The position numbers and the translations under genes are program-made. Shown in pieces: positions 8,130 to 16,825 of a DNA stretch of 64,000 nucleotides. The notes under the pieces are model-generated. The model was not told the origin of the DNA. It made no database searches and saw only the letters and a list, made by a program, of their open reading frames with translations. This DNA is from an uncultured Clostridia bacterium (GTDB lineage Bacteria; Bacillota; Clostridia; Christensenellales; Borkfalkiaceae), in NCBI GenBank assembly GCA_947174415.1, contig CAMWIW010000003.1:62001-126000 (forward strand), written 5' to 3'. The stretch's first letter is position 1; each line of letters opens with the position of its first letter.

Positions 8130-9839
8130 ATGAAGACAAAACTGAAGAATTTTTTCATAAAAACTAAAGATTGGTTCGTGCGGCACAAGCCTACCAAACG
8201 ACGGATTATTCAAGTTTACGCGGCACTTCTTTGTAACGCAAACTTAAAGGGTTTCGTATCAGGAAAAATCTACGGCGGCGGAACAAAGTACGCTTGCACC
8301 CCCGGACTGAACTGTTATTCCTGTCCCGGTGCGGCTGCTGCTTGTCCGTTGGGTGCGTTACAGAATGCGCTTGCTTCTTCGGGCACGACGACACCGTATT
8401 ATATACTTGGTATAATCGCCTTGTTCGGCTTAATACTCGGCAGAACTATTTGCGGCTTCCTTTGTCCCGTAGGTTTGGGTCAAGAGCTGCTTTACAAGAT
8501 TAAAACACCCAAGATAAAAAAGAACAGAGTTTCAAGAGTATTTACTTATCTTAAATACGTCTTGTTGGTTGCACTCGTTATCATAATTCCGATAATGCTG
8601 CAATCCCCCACGTTCTGTAAGTATATCTGTCCCGCAGGCACTTTCGGCGGAGGAATAGGTCTTTTGTCTAATCCGCAGAACGCCGACTTCTTCGCAATGC
8701 TAAGCGGACTGTTCACTTGGAAGTTTGCGCTGCTTGTTGCAATAATCGTTTTAAGTATTTTCTGTTTCAGATTTTTCTGCCGCTTCTTATGTCCTCTCGG
8801 CGCAATATACGGATTTTTCAACAAATTCGCGCTTTTGGGCGTTAAGTTGGATAAACAGAAATGTATCGATTGCGGACTGTGCGTAGACCACTGCAAAATG
8901 GATATAAAGCACGTCGGCGACCACGAATGTATAAACTGCGGCGAATGTATATCAGTTTGCCCCACCCAAGCGATAAGCTGGAAAGGCTCTAAAATCTTCC
9001 TTCATTCAAACGCGATTGAAAATGAAGAAGCGCAGCCCACCTTAAATTCAATTTTAGAAAACGGCACGACTGCTCAGCTTGCGGCGGAGGAAGTAGAAGT
9101 AACTTCCGTCAACTCGATTACGGCAATGGCGGTTTCTACAAATTCCACAGAGATTAAAGCTGAAACGGCAGATGTTGCCGAAGCCGCACCTCACGAAAGC
9201 AATACACCCGAGAACGGCTTAAATCAAGCCTCTGAGCCAATTGAAAGCAAAGCAATGACGAAGATCAAGAAGCGCAACAAATGGCTTGAAATTGCTGCTT
9301 GGGCGCTTGCGTCGGTGATTTTGATATTTGCACTTGTTTACTACAACTTCCTTGCAAAGGAACAGGACATATTCGTATATAACGTAGGTGATCCATGTCC
9401 GAAGTTCACGGTTCTTACTTACGAGGGCGAAAACGCAGGAGAGTTCTCCACAACCGATGCGAACGGCAAAGTAATGGTGTTAAACTTCTGGGCTACTTGG
9501 TGCACGCCTTGCAAAGAAGAACTTCCCGAGTTCAACGAATTACAGGAAAATTATTCTGACGACGTAGTGGTGGTGGCTTTCCACCAGATAGGATATGAAT
9601 ACACCGAAGTTCAGGACGCGATAAACTCATACGGTTGGGGCGATTATTCTCTGATTTTTGCTCAGGACGATAACGTTTTGGCACAGGGAACAGCACCTTT
9701 GTTCCAGTCTCTCGGCGGCAAAAGCGTTTGGCCTATGACAGTAGTGGTAGACAGAGACGGCAGAATTTCCTCCGTCCGTCAAGGTAAAATATCGTACAGC
9801 GATCTTGAAAAAGAAGTTTTAAGCGCATTAAACAATTAA
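8130..9839 (+). CDS. Membrane polyferredoxin fused to a TlpA/ResA-like thioredoxin domain
   Basis: A predicted redox protein passing electrons across the membrane to an outside thiol-disulfide domain. The N-terminal half is a NapH/NosR-like polyferredoxin with repeated membrane segments and cysteine motifs CYSCPGAAAACP, CGFLCP, CKYICP and CRFLCP, then two 4Fe-4S motifs CIDCGLCVDHC and CINCGECISVCP (about residues 244-285). An acidic linker (about 295-380) and a membrane segment (about 387-408) lead to a TlpA-like domain with WCTPC near residue 457. I start at ATG 8130, one base after the previous stop, rather than at TTG 8121. The fusion puts electron donor and thiol acceptor on one chain. 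The substrate is unknown; the lipoprotein with a CSAC thioredoxin domain at 13519-16515 is a candidate partner. Confidence 0.75.
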   Translation: MKTKLKNFFIKTKDWFVRHKPTKRRIIQVYAALLCNANLKGFVSGKIYGGGTKYACTPGLNCYSCPGAAAACPLGALQNALASSGTTTPYYILGIIALFGLILGRTICGFLCPVGLGQELLYKIKTPKIKKNRVSRVFTYLKYVLLVALVIIIPIMLQSPTFCKYICPAGTFGGGIGLLSNPQNADFFAMLSGLFTWKFALLVAIIVLSIFCFRFFCRFLCPLGAIYGFFNKFALLGVKLDKQKCIDCGLCVDHCKMDIKHVGDHECINCGECISVCPTQAISWKGSKIFLHSNAIENEEAQPTLNSILENGTTAQLAAEEVEVTSVNSITAMAVSTNSTEIKAETADVAEAAPHESNTPENGLNQASEPIESKAMTKIKKRNKWLEIAAWALASVILIFALVYYNFLAKEQDIFVYNVGDPCPKFTVLTYEGENAGEFSTTDANGKVMVLNFWATWCTPCKEELPEFNELQENYSDDVVVVAFHQIGYEYTEVQDAINSYGWGDYSLIFAQDDNVLAQGTAPLFQSLGGKSVWPMTVVVDRDGRISSVRQGKISYSDLEKEVLSALNN

Positions 9840-9842
9840 ACA

Positions 9843-9880
9843 AAACCGCGGTTGTAAACAGACAACTGCGGTTTTTAATT
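9843..9880 (+). terminator. Intrinsic terminator after the polyferredoxin-thioredoxin gene
   Basis: A 12-bp stem built from AACCGCGGTTGT and ACAACTGCGGTT (one G-U pair) is followed by a T run. Confidence 0.85.
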
Positions 9881-9882
9881 GT

Positions 9883-9910
9883 AAAAAAAACCCCGACCAA
9901 ACGGTCGGGG
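9883..9910 (-). terminator. Intrinsic terminator of the lipoprotein gene 9926-11251
   Basis: CCCCGACC / GGTCGGGG (9891-9910) with loop AAAC; on the minus strand it is followed by eight T. It lies back to back with the plus-strand terminator. Confidence 0.9.
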
Positions 9911-9925
9911 TAAATTTATTTTGGC

Positions 9926-11251
9926 TTATAATTTGCTTACTGATACGCTTCTTTCGCCTTGCGAATCATAACTATTAGTGCCTAAAAAGAAAGTTATCGT
10001 TTCACCGGCATTAAGGTGGAAATTCGTAAGATCTTCATACGTATATGAAGGGTCTTCTACATAAGTGTCTTCAGTGATAAGATTAACAGTGTAATCTCCG
10101 TCCTCGGTAGCCGTAAAGCTTATAAAATAGTTATCCCAATAAGAAACTTCAGCGGTAACTGTTTCGTTTAACGCCACAACGTAGGGGTTAGCTTCGCTAC
10201 CGTATTCTACGTGTTCGTTAAATGTCAACGTTACAACGCCCGCAGTGCCGTCTGCCGTGCCCACCGTAAATACTGAGGGAATAAGTGTAGCCATAGGACC
10301 GAAACCGTCGTATTCAGGTGCTTTTAAAGTGAAAGTTTCGGTATAATTTATGCTCTCGTAATTTGCCTTAAAGTTCGTGCCCGATACTTCTAACGCATAA
10401 CCTTCACCGTAATTTGCGTTAGGGTCGTTCTCAACGTAAACGGTTTCGTTTGCGTCAAGATTTAAAACCAGATTGTAACCGGAACTTACAAGTAAAGGCT
10501 TAGTTTCAGAACCGTTTTCTTCAAGTGCGGTTAAAACGAGATTGAAGGAATACTTGTCGTCAACATTTAATTCAAGATCGCTGTTATCGCTGAAACTTAA
10601 AGTCATTTCGTCGTCGGGGTTAACGTAAATCACAAGATAGTAACTGTCGGTAAGTTCGAAACCTTCGCCCGAAAGATCGAAAGCATTGATAGCGTTAAGT
10701 CTATACCAACCTGCGTTTTCAACGTCAAAGGTTAAGTTAACTACGTCAGTAACAGCATTGAGAGTTATTGGATTTAAACCTTCAACAACGGTTTCGTTTA
10801 AAGCTTGTTCGGGAGCTTTTGTGAGCTTAACGGTATAGGAAGAATTCTTGGTTACGTCAATGCGTACGCCCGCTTCGCCGTAAGGATCGCCGTTAGCGTC
10901 AGCGTATAAATAACCTGCGGGAATACTTGATTCGGAAAGGTGAATTTCGTAATTTTTTCCGTTTTCTTCATCAATTGCAATGGTTGCAACGCCTTGAGCG
11001 TTTGTGGCAACTTGTTGCAAGCATGCACCGAGGCTGCCGTCATCCTTAACGATACAAATGCCGACCCATACGTCTTTTACGGGTGTATCGTCGTCAAGTA
11101 CTACGGTAATGCTGACGGAAGAGGGGAACGTGTCGCCGCTGCCGTCGCCGTTGCCGTCGTTGGGGTTGCAAGCCGCCGCAAAAATACCAAGGCAAACAGC
11201 CATGCACGCAGCTAAGCAAGCAGTTAAAAGAATTTTTAAGTGTTTACTCAT
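9926..11251 (-). CDS. Lipoprotein with Cna-B/carboxypeptidase-regulatory-like domain, function unknown
   Basis: I start at the ATG at 11251, which has GGAGG at normal spacing and gives MSKHLKILLT, a 441-residue protein; a longer frame upstream lacks a signal. The lipobox is FAAAC with Cys28, followed by a Gly/Asp/Asn linker. Residues about 40-145 resemble a small beta-sandwich of the Cna-B type (PVKDVWVGICIV, TNAQGVATIAI, YEIHLSESSIPAGY). The remainder has repeated beta-rich segments ending in VNLITEDTY and FHLNAGETITFFLG. It is the first of three lipoproteins on this strand that share the N-terminal layout. No enzymatic motif is visible; a surface binding role is a guess. Confidence 0.65.
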   Translation of the reverse strand: MSKHLKILLTACLAACMAVCLGIFAAACNPNDGNGDGSGDTFPSSVSITVVLDDDTPVKDVWVGICIVKDDGSLGACLQQVATNAQGVATIAIDEENGKNYEIHLSESSIPAGYLYADANGDPYGEAGVRIDVTKNSSYTVKLTKAPEQALNETVVEGLNPITLNAVTDVVNLTFDVENAGWYRLNAINAFDLSGEGFELTDSYYLVIYVNPDDEMTLSFSDNSDLELNVDDKYSFNLVLTALEENGSETKPLLVSSGYNLVLNLDANETVYVENDPNANYGEGYALEVSGTNFKANYESINYTETFTLKAPEYDGFGPMATLIPSVFTVGTADGTAGVVTLTFNEHVEYGSEANPYVVALNETVTAEVSYWDNYFISFTATEDGDYTVNLITEDTYVEDPSYTYEDLTNFHLNAGETITFFLGTNSYDSQGERSVSVSKL

Positions 11252-11399
11252 TGTAAAACCTCCAAAATTTAATACAAAATTATTATAATCCATTCTAACA
11301 TTATTTTGCTTAAATTGCAAACGATTTATAAAGAAAAATGTAAAATAATACAGTTTTAATTGCATAAAATCGTCATAAATGTATAAATATGAAAAGCAA

Positions 11400-11432
11400 A
11401 GCCCGTACGCACTGATAAAGTGCGTACGGGCT
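11400..11432 (-). terminator. Intrinsic terminator of the lipoprotein gene 11456-13447
   Basis: A perfect 13-bp inverted repeat (11401-11413 with 11419-11431, loop GATAA), then a moderately T-rich stretch on the minus strand (TTTGCTTTTC). The T tract is imperfect. Confidence 0.75.
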
Positions 11433-11455
11433 GCCGTTAATGGGTTATATTAATA

Positions 11456-13447
11456 TTATGCGTAATATCCGCAACCTAACAGCCAAGGCATAGCGGGAGC
11501 AGTGGTGCTGCCCGTAATGTTGGAGAAGCGTTGGTTCATATATCTTTCAAGGAAGAGTTTAAGCTCGTTGTTGACTTCGTAAACACCGTCTTTGTTAACG
11601 TGTAGCGCGTATGCTTCTATGAAGTTCGTATAGTTCCACGTCGTGTCCATCGTGTTCATATCCGCATAAACGGTAAGAGAAGCGTTCTGACGGGACGACG
11701 ATATTTCTTCGCCTTCACCGTAATATTCGACAGTGGCAAAGGAATAGAACTGACCCGGAAGATTTTTGGTTATAGCTACGACTAACGCCTTTTCTTCGCC
11801 GTCAACTTCAACGTACCATTTGCCGTTGCGTTCGTAGGGCACTAACGAGCCGTTAGTGGGCATCCAAGTGAAAGTACCTGTCTGGTCAGCGTAATCAACC
11901 GAAACGTTTGCATGCGCTATCTCTTTGGTAACTTCTTGTTCGGGCTCGGCGTCGCCTATCCTTTCAATAGTTACGCTTAAAACTACGGGGAAAGTAATAT
12001 CTGCGTCCTTAATAATAACGTGGTAGTCAACGCTTCCGTTCAGATAGCTTTGCGTCCAAGACTTTTCGTATACGAAGTTCAGACCGTCGCCTGCTCCGTT
12101 ATCGTTTCCTGCAAGACCGAAATACTCACCCGTCAAGTCGCTGTCGTCGCTGGTTAAAGGATAATTGTTTGCATACTCGACTAGCATTACGTCGTAACGG
12201 TCGGAGTGGGAGGTAATTCTGTAAACGCCTGCACCGAAGCCTTCACCTGCGGTCGTAGAGGTAACGAATTTTAAAATCGCGGTATCAACGTCCCTGAAAG
12301 TTAACGTATAATTGCCTACCGACGTTGCGGTTTGGGTTATGGGTTCGGGAACGGGTAAACATATAAGAATATTTACCACACCTGCTTGACGGCTTTGCGT
12401 CTTAACGGAGAAAGTAAGAATTTCACCCTCTTCAATACGCATTTTCTGTATATTGTTGCCGCCGTTGGTGGCGCTTGAAATGGTTAAAGTCGAATCTACG
12501 TAAGAGAAATCGTTTGCATAGAACTGAATTACGTAGTCGTTGCCTTGCATCGAGCCTATGATATATTCGCCCGTTTTGGGTGCGTGAATTCTGAAGAAGA
12601 CCTCTTCACCCGCCGCTAAATTGGCTGAATACTCATAATTGTCGCCGTCCTTATCAAATCTTACAACCGATATCACGCCGTAACTGTTGAGCGCGTTGTC
12701 CCAAACTTGGACGCCTGTTGAATCAAGCTTGTCGGCATCTTCGAATGTGATGTCGGTTGCGCCAACTGTATTTATTGTAACAGGGTACGCCGCAATAGTG
12801 GTAGTGGTCGGCTTATAGGTGTAACCTAAAGGCACGTTTTCAAGAACTACTTCATATACGCCGCGAACCAACGGGTCTGCGGTAGTCGCAACGCCGTTTG
12901 CGTTAGTAGTTGCGCTAGCCGCTACGGTTGTTCCGCTCATAAATTTTACGGTTACGCCCTCGATTGCCGTGCCGTCGGGGTATTTCACGTTGACGGTGTA
13001 AGGAGTGGGGGGAGCAAGTTTCAGGCTTACCGTGTAGAAAGCTTTGTCTGCGGAGGTAACGGCTTCCGTGCTGTCAAAATCATAACCTGCGGGGTAATCG
13101 TTTATTTTGATGTGGTATTCGCCGGGGGTATAGAAAGCGAACTGCGCAACGCCCGACTCGTTAAGGTTGGCGTTGGCAAGGCTCGTGCCTTCTTCGTCGA
13201 GCAGTTCAACGTTTACGGTATCGAGCTGAAAATCCGCGTCGCTACCTTTAACGATAGAACCGTCGGGGTAAAGCACCGTTACGCGGTATCCGTCCTTGGT
13301 GGGGTCGCCGTAATCTATGGGTTGTTCGAGCTCGCCGCCATCACCCTCGTGTCCGCTGTCGTCATTGCAAGCCGCAATAGCCGCGCAAGTCAAGGTTACG
13401 CAAAACGTTGCGAGCAAAACAAGCAAAAACTTAAATCTTCTTTTCAT
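11456..13447 (-). CDS. Lipoprotein with two Cna-B/prealbumin-like domains, function unknown
   Basis: The signal peptide ends with IAAC (Cys27). Residues about 50-140 and 145-225 are two similar beta-sandwich modules, each opening with YxVxVxYPDG and containing a turn such as NESGVAQFAF or NANGVATTA, followed by PAGYDF or PLGYTY. The C-terminal two thirds is beta-rich with no catalytic motif that I recognise. It lies 72 nt from the following lipoprotein gene, and each has its own terminator hairpin. The family resemblance to its neighbours suggests duplication of an exported scaffold. Function unknown. Confidence 0.65.
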   Translation of the reverse strand: MKRRFKFLLVLLATFCVTLTCAAIAACNDDSGHEGDGGELEQPIDYGDPTKDGYRVTVLYPDGSIVKGSDADFQLDTVNVELLDEEGTSLANANLNESGVAQFAFYTPGEYHIKINDYPAGYDFDSTEAVTSADKAFYTVSLKLAPPTPYTVNVKYPDGTAIEGVTVKFMSGTTVAASATTNANGVATTADPLVRGVYEVVLENVPLGYTYKPTTTTIAAYPVTINTVGATDITFEDADKLDSTGVQVWDNALNSYGVISVVRFDKDGDNYEYSANLAAGEEVFFRIHAPKTGEYIIGSMQGNDYVIQFYANDFSYVDSTLTISSATNGGNNIQKMRIEEGEILTFSVKTQSRQAGVVNILICLPVPEPITQTATSVGNYTLTFRDVDTAILKFVTSTTAGEGFGAGVYRITSHSDRYDVMLVEYANNYPLTSDDSDLTGEYFGLAGNDNGAGDGLNFVYEKSWTQSYLNGSVDYHVIIKDADITFPVVLSVTIERIGDAEPEQEVTKEIAHANVSVDYADQTGTFTWMPTNGSLVPYERNGKWYVEVDGEEKALVVAITKNLPGQFYSFATVEYYGEGEEISSSRQNASLTVYADMNTMDTTWNYTNFIEAYALHVNKDGVYEVNNELKLFLERYMNQRFSNITGSTTAPAMPWLLGCGYYA

Positions 13448-13472
13448 TTTATACCTCTGATTTTTTAAAATT

Positions 13473-13499
13473 TCCCCCGTACCGAAAAAGTACGGGGGA
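13473..13499 (-). terminator. Probable terminator of the lipoprotein gene 13519-16515
   Basis: CCCCCGTAC / GTACGGGGG (13474-13482 with 13490-13498). On the minus strand the T tract that follows is short and interrupted, so this may be a weaker terminator or an intergenic stem. Confidence 0.6.
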
Positions 13500-13518
13500 T
13501 TTCGGTTACTGTAAATAA

Positions 13519-16515
13519 TTAATTGTTAGGACCAAGGTTAACTACGAACCAGCAAGCCTTCAACCATTCGTCGTCGGTGTCGTATCCCCAGAACTTCGCA
13601 TTGTAAAGCTGAAGTATTCCGTACAGCTCTGCATTCACGGGAACAAGTCCGTAAAACTCGTCGTTCTCGCCTACTTCCTTGGACTTTGCAAGATACGATT
13701 TCATAATATCCGTATAATCTTTGATTTCGAGCCCTTGCAAACATTCGGGGATATTGTCTTTACCGTTGAATATCTTTTCAAGGTCAAGCGAAATATCGTA
13801 AACGTTTCCGTTGCCGTCCTCATACTTTTCGGCTGCTATATTGAAGGTGTACTGCGCCGTCTTAAGGCTATCGTCGAGAATTGCTTCTATCGTGAATGAA
13901 TCGAACATCGACGTAATTTCGGTAAAGTCTACGTAAATTAAACCGCCGTCCTTATCGCGCCAAACGTCTTTGTCCGCATCGTACTCGGGTGTGCAGTAAA
14001 GGGGAAGAACAATCTTGCCCGTACTGTCGGGAATATAGAAGTCCGCGGTAGTTTTTGCAAGATACTGATAGGTTTCGCCCAAGTAGTCAATCCTGAACGC
14101 GAAGTTACCAGTGGTTTCGACTACTCTGAAGTTAACGGAAATATAATAAGTTTTGTTTGCTTCGAGGTAGTAGTTGATTTTGAAGCTCTGTGAGTCTTCT
14201 TTTCTGAAATATCTGTCGGAGTTGCTGTCGTAAAGGGGTCTTGAATCAACGTGAGAAATATCCAGACTTCCGTCGAAGAGCGACGCATCCGTGTCTTCGC
14301 TGTCAACGGTGGGCTCTACGGTGTCAACTTCGTTAATATAAAAGCAGTTAAGTCCCTGTATGCAATATGCGCCCGATCTTTCGGGTACGAATTTGTACAG
14401 TAAGCCGAGAGGCATTATTATTCTGTCGAAGTAAACTTCGTTAATACCCGAGTTAAGGTCGTAATTGCCTTTTGAAGCCCAGCTCGTTCCTTCGACGTCG
14501 ATAAATCTGCCTGTCGATTCTTCGAAATAGAACTGACCCGTGCCTTCTTCAACGGGCACGTAGTTCTCCAAGTTCGTCGTTTCTTTAGCCTCGAAAGCGG
14601 AGAAGTAAGCCAAGCCTTTGATGGGGTCGGTAAGTTCTTGCTGTACGCCGTACTGTCTGTAACTTATGCAGAACTGCAACCAACCGTTTGCGTTCCAATA
14701 AGGAGCGTATTCGGGAATGTTGTCGTTATACAGCGCCGTCAAGTTGCTTTTGATTTCGTCGGTTACGGGAATAAGCCCGCTGTAAAGTGAGTTGCCCGAA
14801 TATGAAATATACGAACTGAACTTAGCCGTTAAATCTTTATTACCGACAATCATTCCGCCTACGTTGCTAACGCTGCTCGTATAAAGCGAATACAAGCTGC
14901 TTGAATTGCTGCCGAAATAAGGGGTGGAGTGGGTCAAATCTACCATAAGGTAGGGGTCGCTGTCCTTTGCATTCGCTTTTGTTCCTACGTGGTAGTAACC
15001 GTCGCTTGCCAGATAAACGTCCTCGATAACGGTGAATTGCTTCGAGCTGTTGTCGTATTCACGCGTTGCAAAGTAGGGGATTTCAAACGTTTCGTTCCTG
15101 CTTTCAAGAATGGTATTCATTTCGTCAATGCTTACTATTCTTAAATTATTAATGTAAACCTTGTCGTCCTCACCTGCGGATACAGTTACCGTTGATTTGT
15201 AATATGAGAACGCAATTTCGTGTCTTCCCGCTTCCAATGCGGCGTAAGCAAATCCCGTTTGCCAGTCCTGCACGCCCGAAAGCATCGAAATCTGTCGGCC
15301 TGTGCCCGTACGGGAGTCTATGGATACGTAGAAGTAGTTGGTTTCCGTCAAGGTAGACAGTTTATAGTCAAACGCTAAAACTTCGTCTTTCTCGAGGTCT
15401 ATCTGTGCGTAAATGGTTGCAAACGTTCCTCTATGACCGCTGTTGGTGGGATAGATTGCCGTTTCGTCCTCTGTCAAGTCCCAAGGCCAGCCGTTGCTGC
15501 TTGCTACCGTTTCCGAACTGAACAATATGTTTTTGCCCGTGTTGTTGATTTTTTCGTTCAACGTAGAGGAAGAGGGCATAACCGCATTGAAATCGCCGGG
15601 TTCGTCGGGAGTGAAAATTTCGCCGGGGTCTTCGCCCTGAGTTATATCCTGCGAATAATCGTCGGAGGTATATTTTTCAAACCAGTTTTCCCAGAAAGAC
15701 TGTCTCGTCTCGTTACCGATCAGCGCTTCGCACACGATGCCGTATCTGTCAATCATTACGGATAAGGGGTAGTTCTGAGTGAAGCCTTTGTACCACAATG
15801 CTGCGCCTGCGGTATCCTTGCACATCAGATAGGGCACTTCGTCCGTTTCCACAAGCGTTTTAAGCTTCGCTAAAGTTTCGTCGGGGTGAGTTTCGGGATA
15901 ATCGTTAAGTCCTATAACTTCGATTTTATCCGAATAGTTCTTGTAAGCCGCGCTCAGTGCTGGATATTCGTTTTTGCATGCCGAGCAAGTATTATAGAAA
16001 ATATTTATGACAATAGCTTTCTTGCCTTCTGCAAAGAAATCCGTAAGCTTTGCAGTTCTCTCTTCCAAAGTTCCGTTTGCGTAAGTGTAGTACGTTTCTT
16101 CGAAATCGTACGCCACGTCGCCCGTGGTGTAGTAACCTGTGGGAGTGCCGCTTTCGATAATCTTCGAATTTATGCGAACGTAATTGGTTTCGCTCGAGGC
16201 GTTTATCGTGTAGCTTTCCTCGGGAAGAAAACCTTTGGGTAAATCTGAAACTTTAACGGAATAATTTTTACCGCTGTTCAGGTTATACGTAACTTTGCCT
16301 TCGTCGTCTGTCTTTTTAGAGCCCAAACTCGAAGAATCGCTGAAAAGCTCTACGGTAACGTTTTTCAACGCCATGCCGCCCATAGCGGTTACGTATACGG
16401 TGTTGTTTCCGTCCGCCATTTCGTTGTCGTTGTTGCAAGCGGCAATAGGCAGTATAAACGCTGCGGAAAACAGTGCTATTAACGTTGCCGCAAGGAGGGA
16501 TTTGAATTTTCTCAT
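13519..16515 (-). CDS. Large lipoprotein with TlpA-like thioredoxin domain (CSAC active site)
   Basis: Signal peptide and lipobox IAAC (Cys27), then a Cna-B-like module (about 38-118: VTVELFSDSSS, DDEGKVTYNL, DLPKGFLPEES). Residues about 130-290 form a TlpA/ResA-like thioredoxin fold: hydrophobic strand AIVINIF, active site NTCSAC (Cys177 and Cys180) and the cis-Pro region NYPLSVMIDRYG. CSAC differs from the usual CxPC because alanine precedes the second cysteine. The remaining 700 residues are beta-rich, with a possible carbohydrate-binding-like stretch about 335-460 (inference). Given the membrane electron-transfer protein at 8130-9839, it could be an outside thiol-disulfide oxidoreductase. 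Its promoter is visible upstream (16586-16615). Confidence 0.7.
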   Translation of the reverse strand: MRKFKSLLAATLIALFSAAFILPIAACNNDNEMADGNNTVYVTAMGGMALKNVTVELFSDSSSLGSKKTDDEGKVTYNLNSGKNYSVKVSDLPKGFLPEESYTINASSETNYVRINSKIIESGTPTGYYTTGDVAYDFEETYYTYANGTLEERTAKLTDFFAEGKKAIVINIFYNTCSACKNEYPALSAAYKNYSDKIEVIGLNDYPETHPDETLAKLKTLVETDEVPYLMCKDTAGAALWYKGFTQNYPLSVMIDRYGIVCEALIGNETRQSFWENWFEKYTSDDYSQDITQGEDPGEIFTPDEPGDFNAVMPSSSTLNEKINNTGKNILFSSETVASSNGWPWDLTEDETAIYPTNSGHRGTFATIYAQIDLEKDEVLAFDYKLSTLTETNYFYVSIDSRTGTGRQISMLSGVQDWQTGFAYAALEAGRHEIAFSYYKSTVTVSAGEDDKVYINNLRIVSIDEMNTILESRNETFEIPYFATREYDNSSKQFTVIEDVYLASDGYYHVGTKANAKDSDPYLMVDLTHSTPYFGSNSSSLYSLYTSSVSNVGGMIVGNKDLTAKFSSYISYSGNSLYSGLIPVTDEIKSNLTALYNDNIPEYAPYWNANGWLQFCISYRQYGVQQELTDPIKGLAYFSAFEAKETTNLENYVPVEEGTGQFYFEESTGRFIDVEGTSWASKGNYDLNSGINEVYFDRIIMPLGLLYKFVPERSGAYCIQGLNCFYINEVDTVEPTVDSEDTDASLFDGSLDISHVDSRPLYDSNSDRYFRKEDSQSFKINYYLEANKTYYISVNFRVVETTGNFAFRIDYLGETYQYLAKTTADFYIPDSTGKIVLPLYCTPEYDADKDVWRDKDGGLIYVDFTEITSMFDSFTIEAILDDSLKTAQYTFNIAAEKYEDGNGNVYDISLDLEKIFNGKDNIPECLQGLEIKDYTDIMKSYLAKSKEVGENDEFYGLVPVNAELYGILQLYNAKFWGYDTDDEWLKACWFVVNLGPNN

Positions 16516-16585
16516 TGATATACCTCTCGTGATTTTATCGTTTCGGGCACAACCCGAACTTGTCGTTTTAAATAAAAGTAATTCA

Positions 16586-16615
16586 ATTATATATTAATAT
16601 AATAATGTAAGTCAA
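16586..16615 (-). promoter_or_regulatory. Promoter of the TlpA-domain lipoprotein gene
   Basis: On the minus strand TTGACT (16615-16610) and TATAAT (16591-16586) are 18 nt apart, about 70 nt before the start at 16515. The gap 16516-16825 (310 nt) is AT-rich; apart from this promoter and the divergent one at 16753-16782 I see nothing in it. Confidence 0.75.
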
Positions 16616-16752
16616 CTAAAAAATGTATTAAAAATGTATTAAATATTTAAATAACAATAAAAATAGTGCATAATTTTAAATATTTTATAAATTTATACAT
16701 TTTTTTGAATAAAATCGCCCGCTAATTTCACCAAAATTTTACCGCAATTCAA

Positions 16753-16782
16753 TTGACATTCCGAGCCCGAATTAACTATAAT
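16753..16782 (+). promoter_or_regulatory. Promoter of the heterodimeric ABC exporter operon
   Basis: A consensus TTGACA (16753-16758) and TATAAT (16777-16782), 18 nt apart. The start codon at 16826 follows AGGAG. Confidence 0.85.
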
Positions 16783-16825
16783 ATCTTGTAAAATTATTCT
16801 TTAAGTTAAGCCGATAGGAGCGTGT

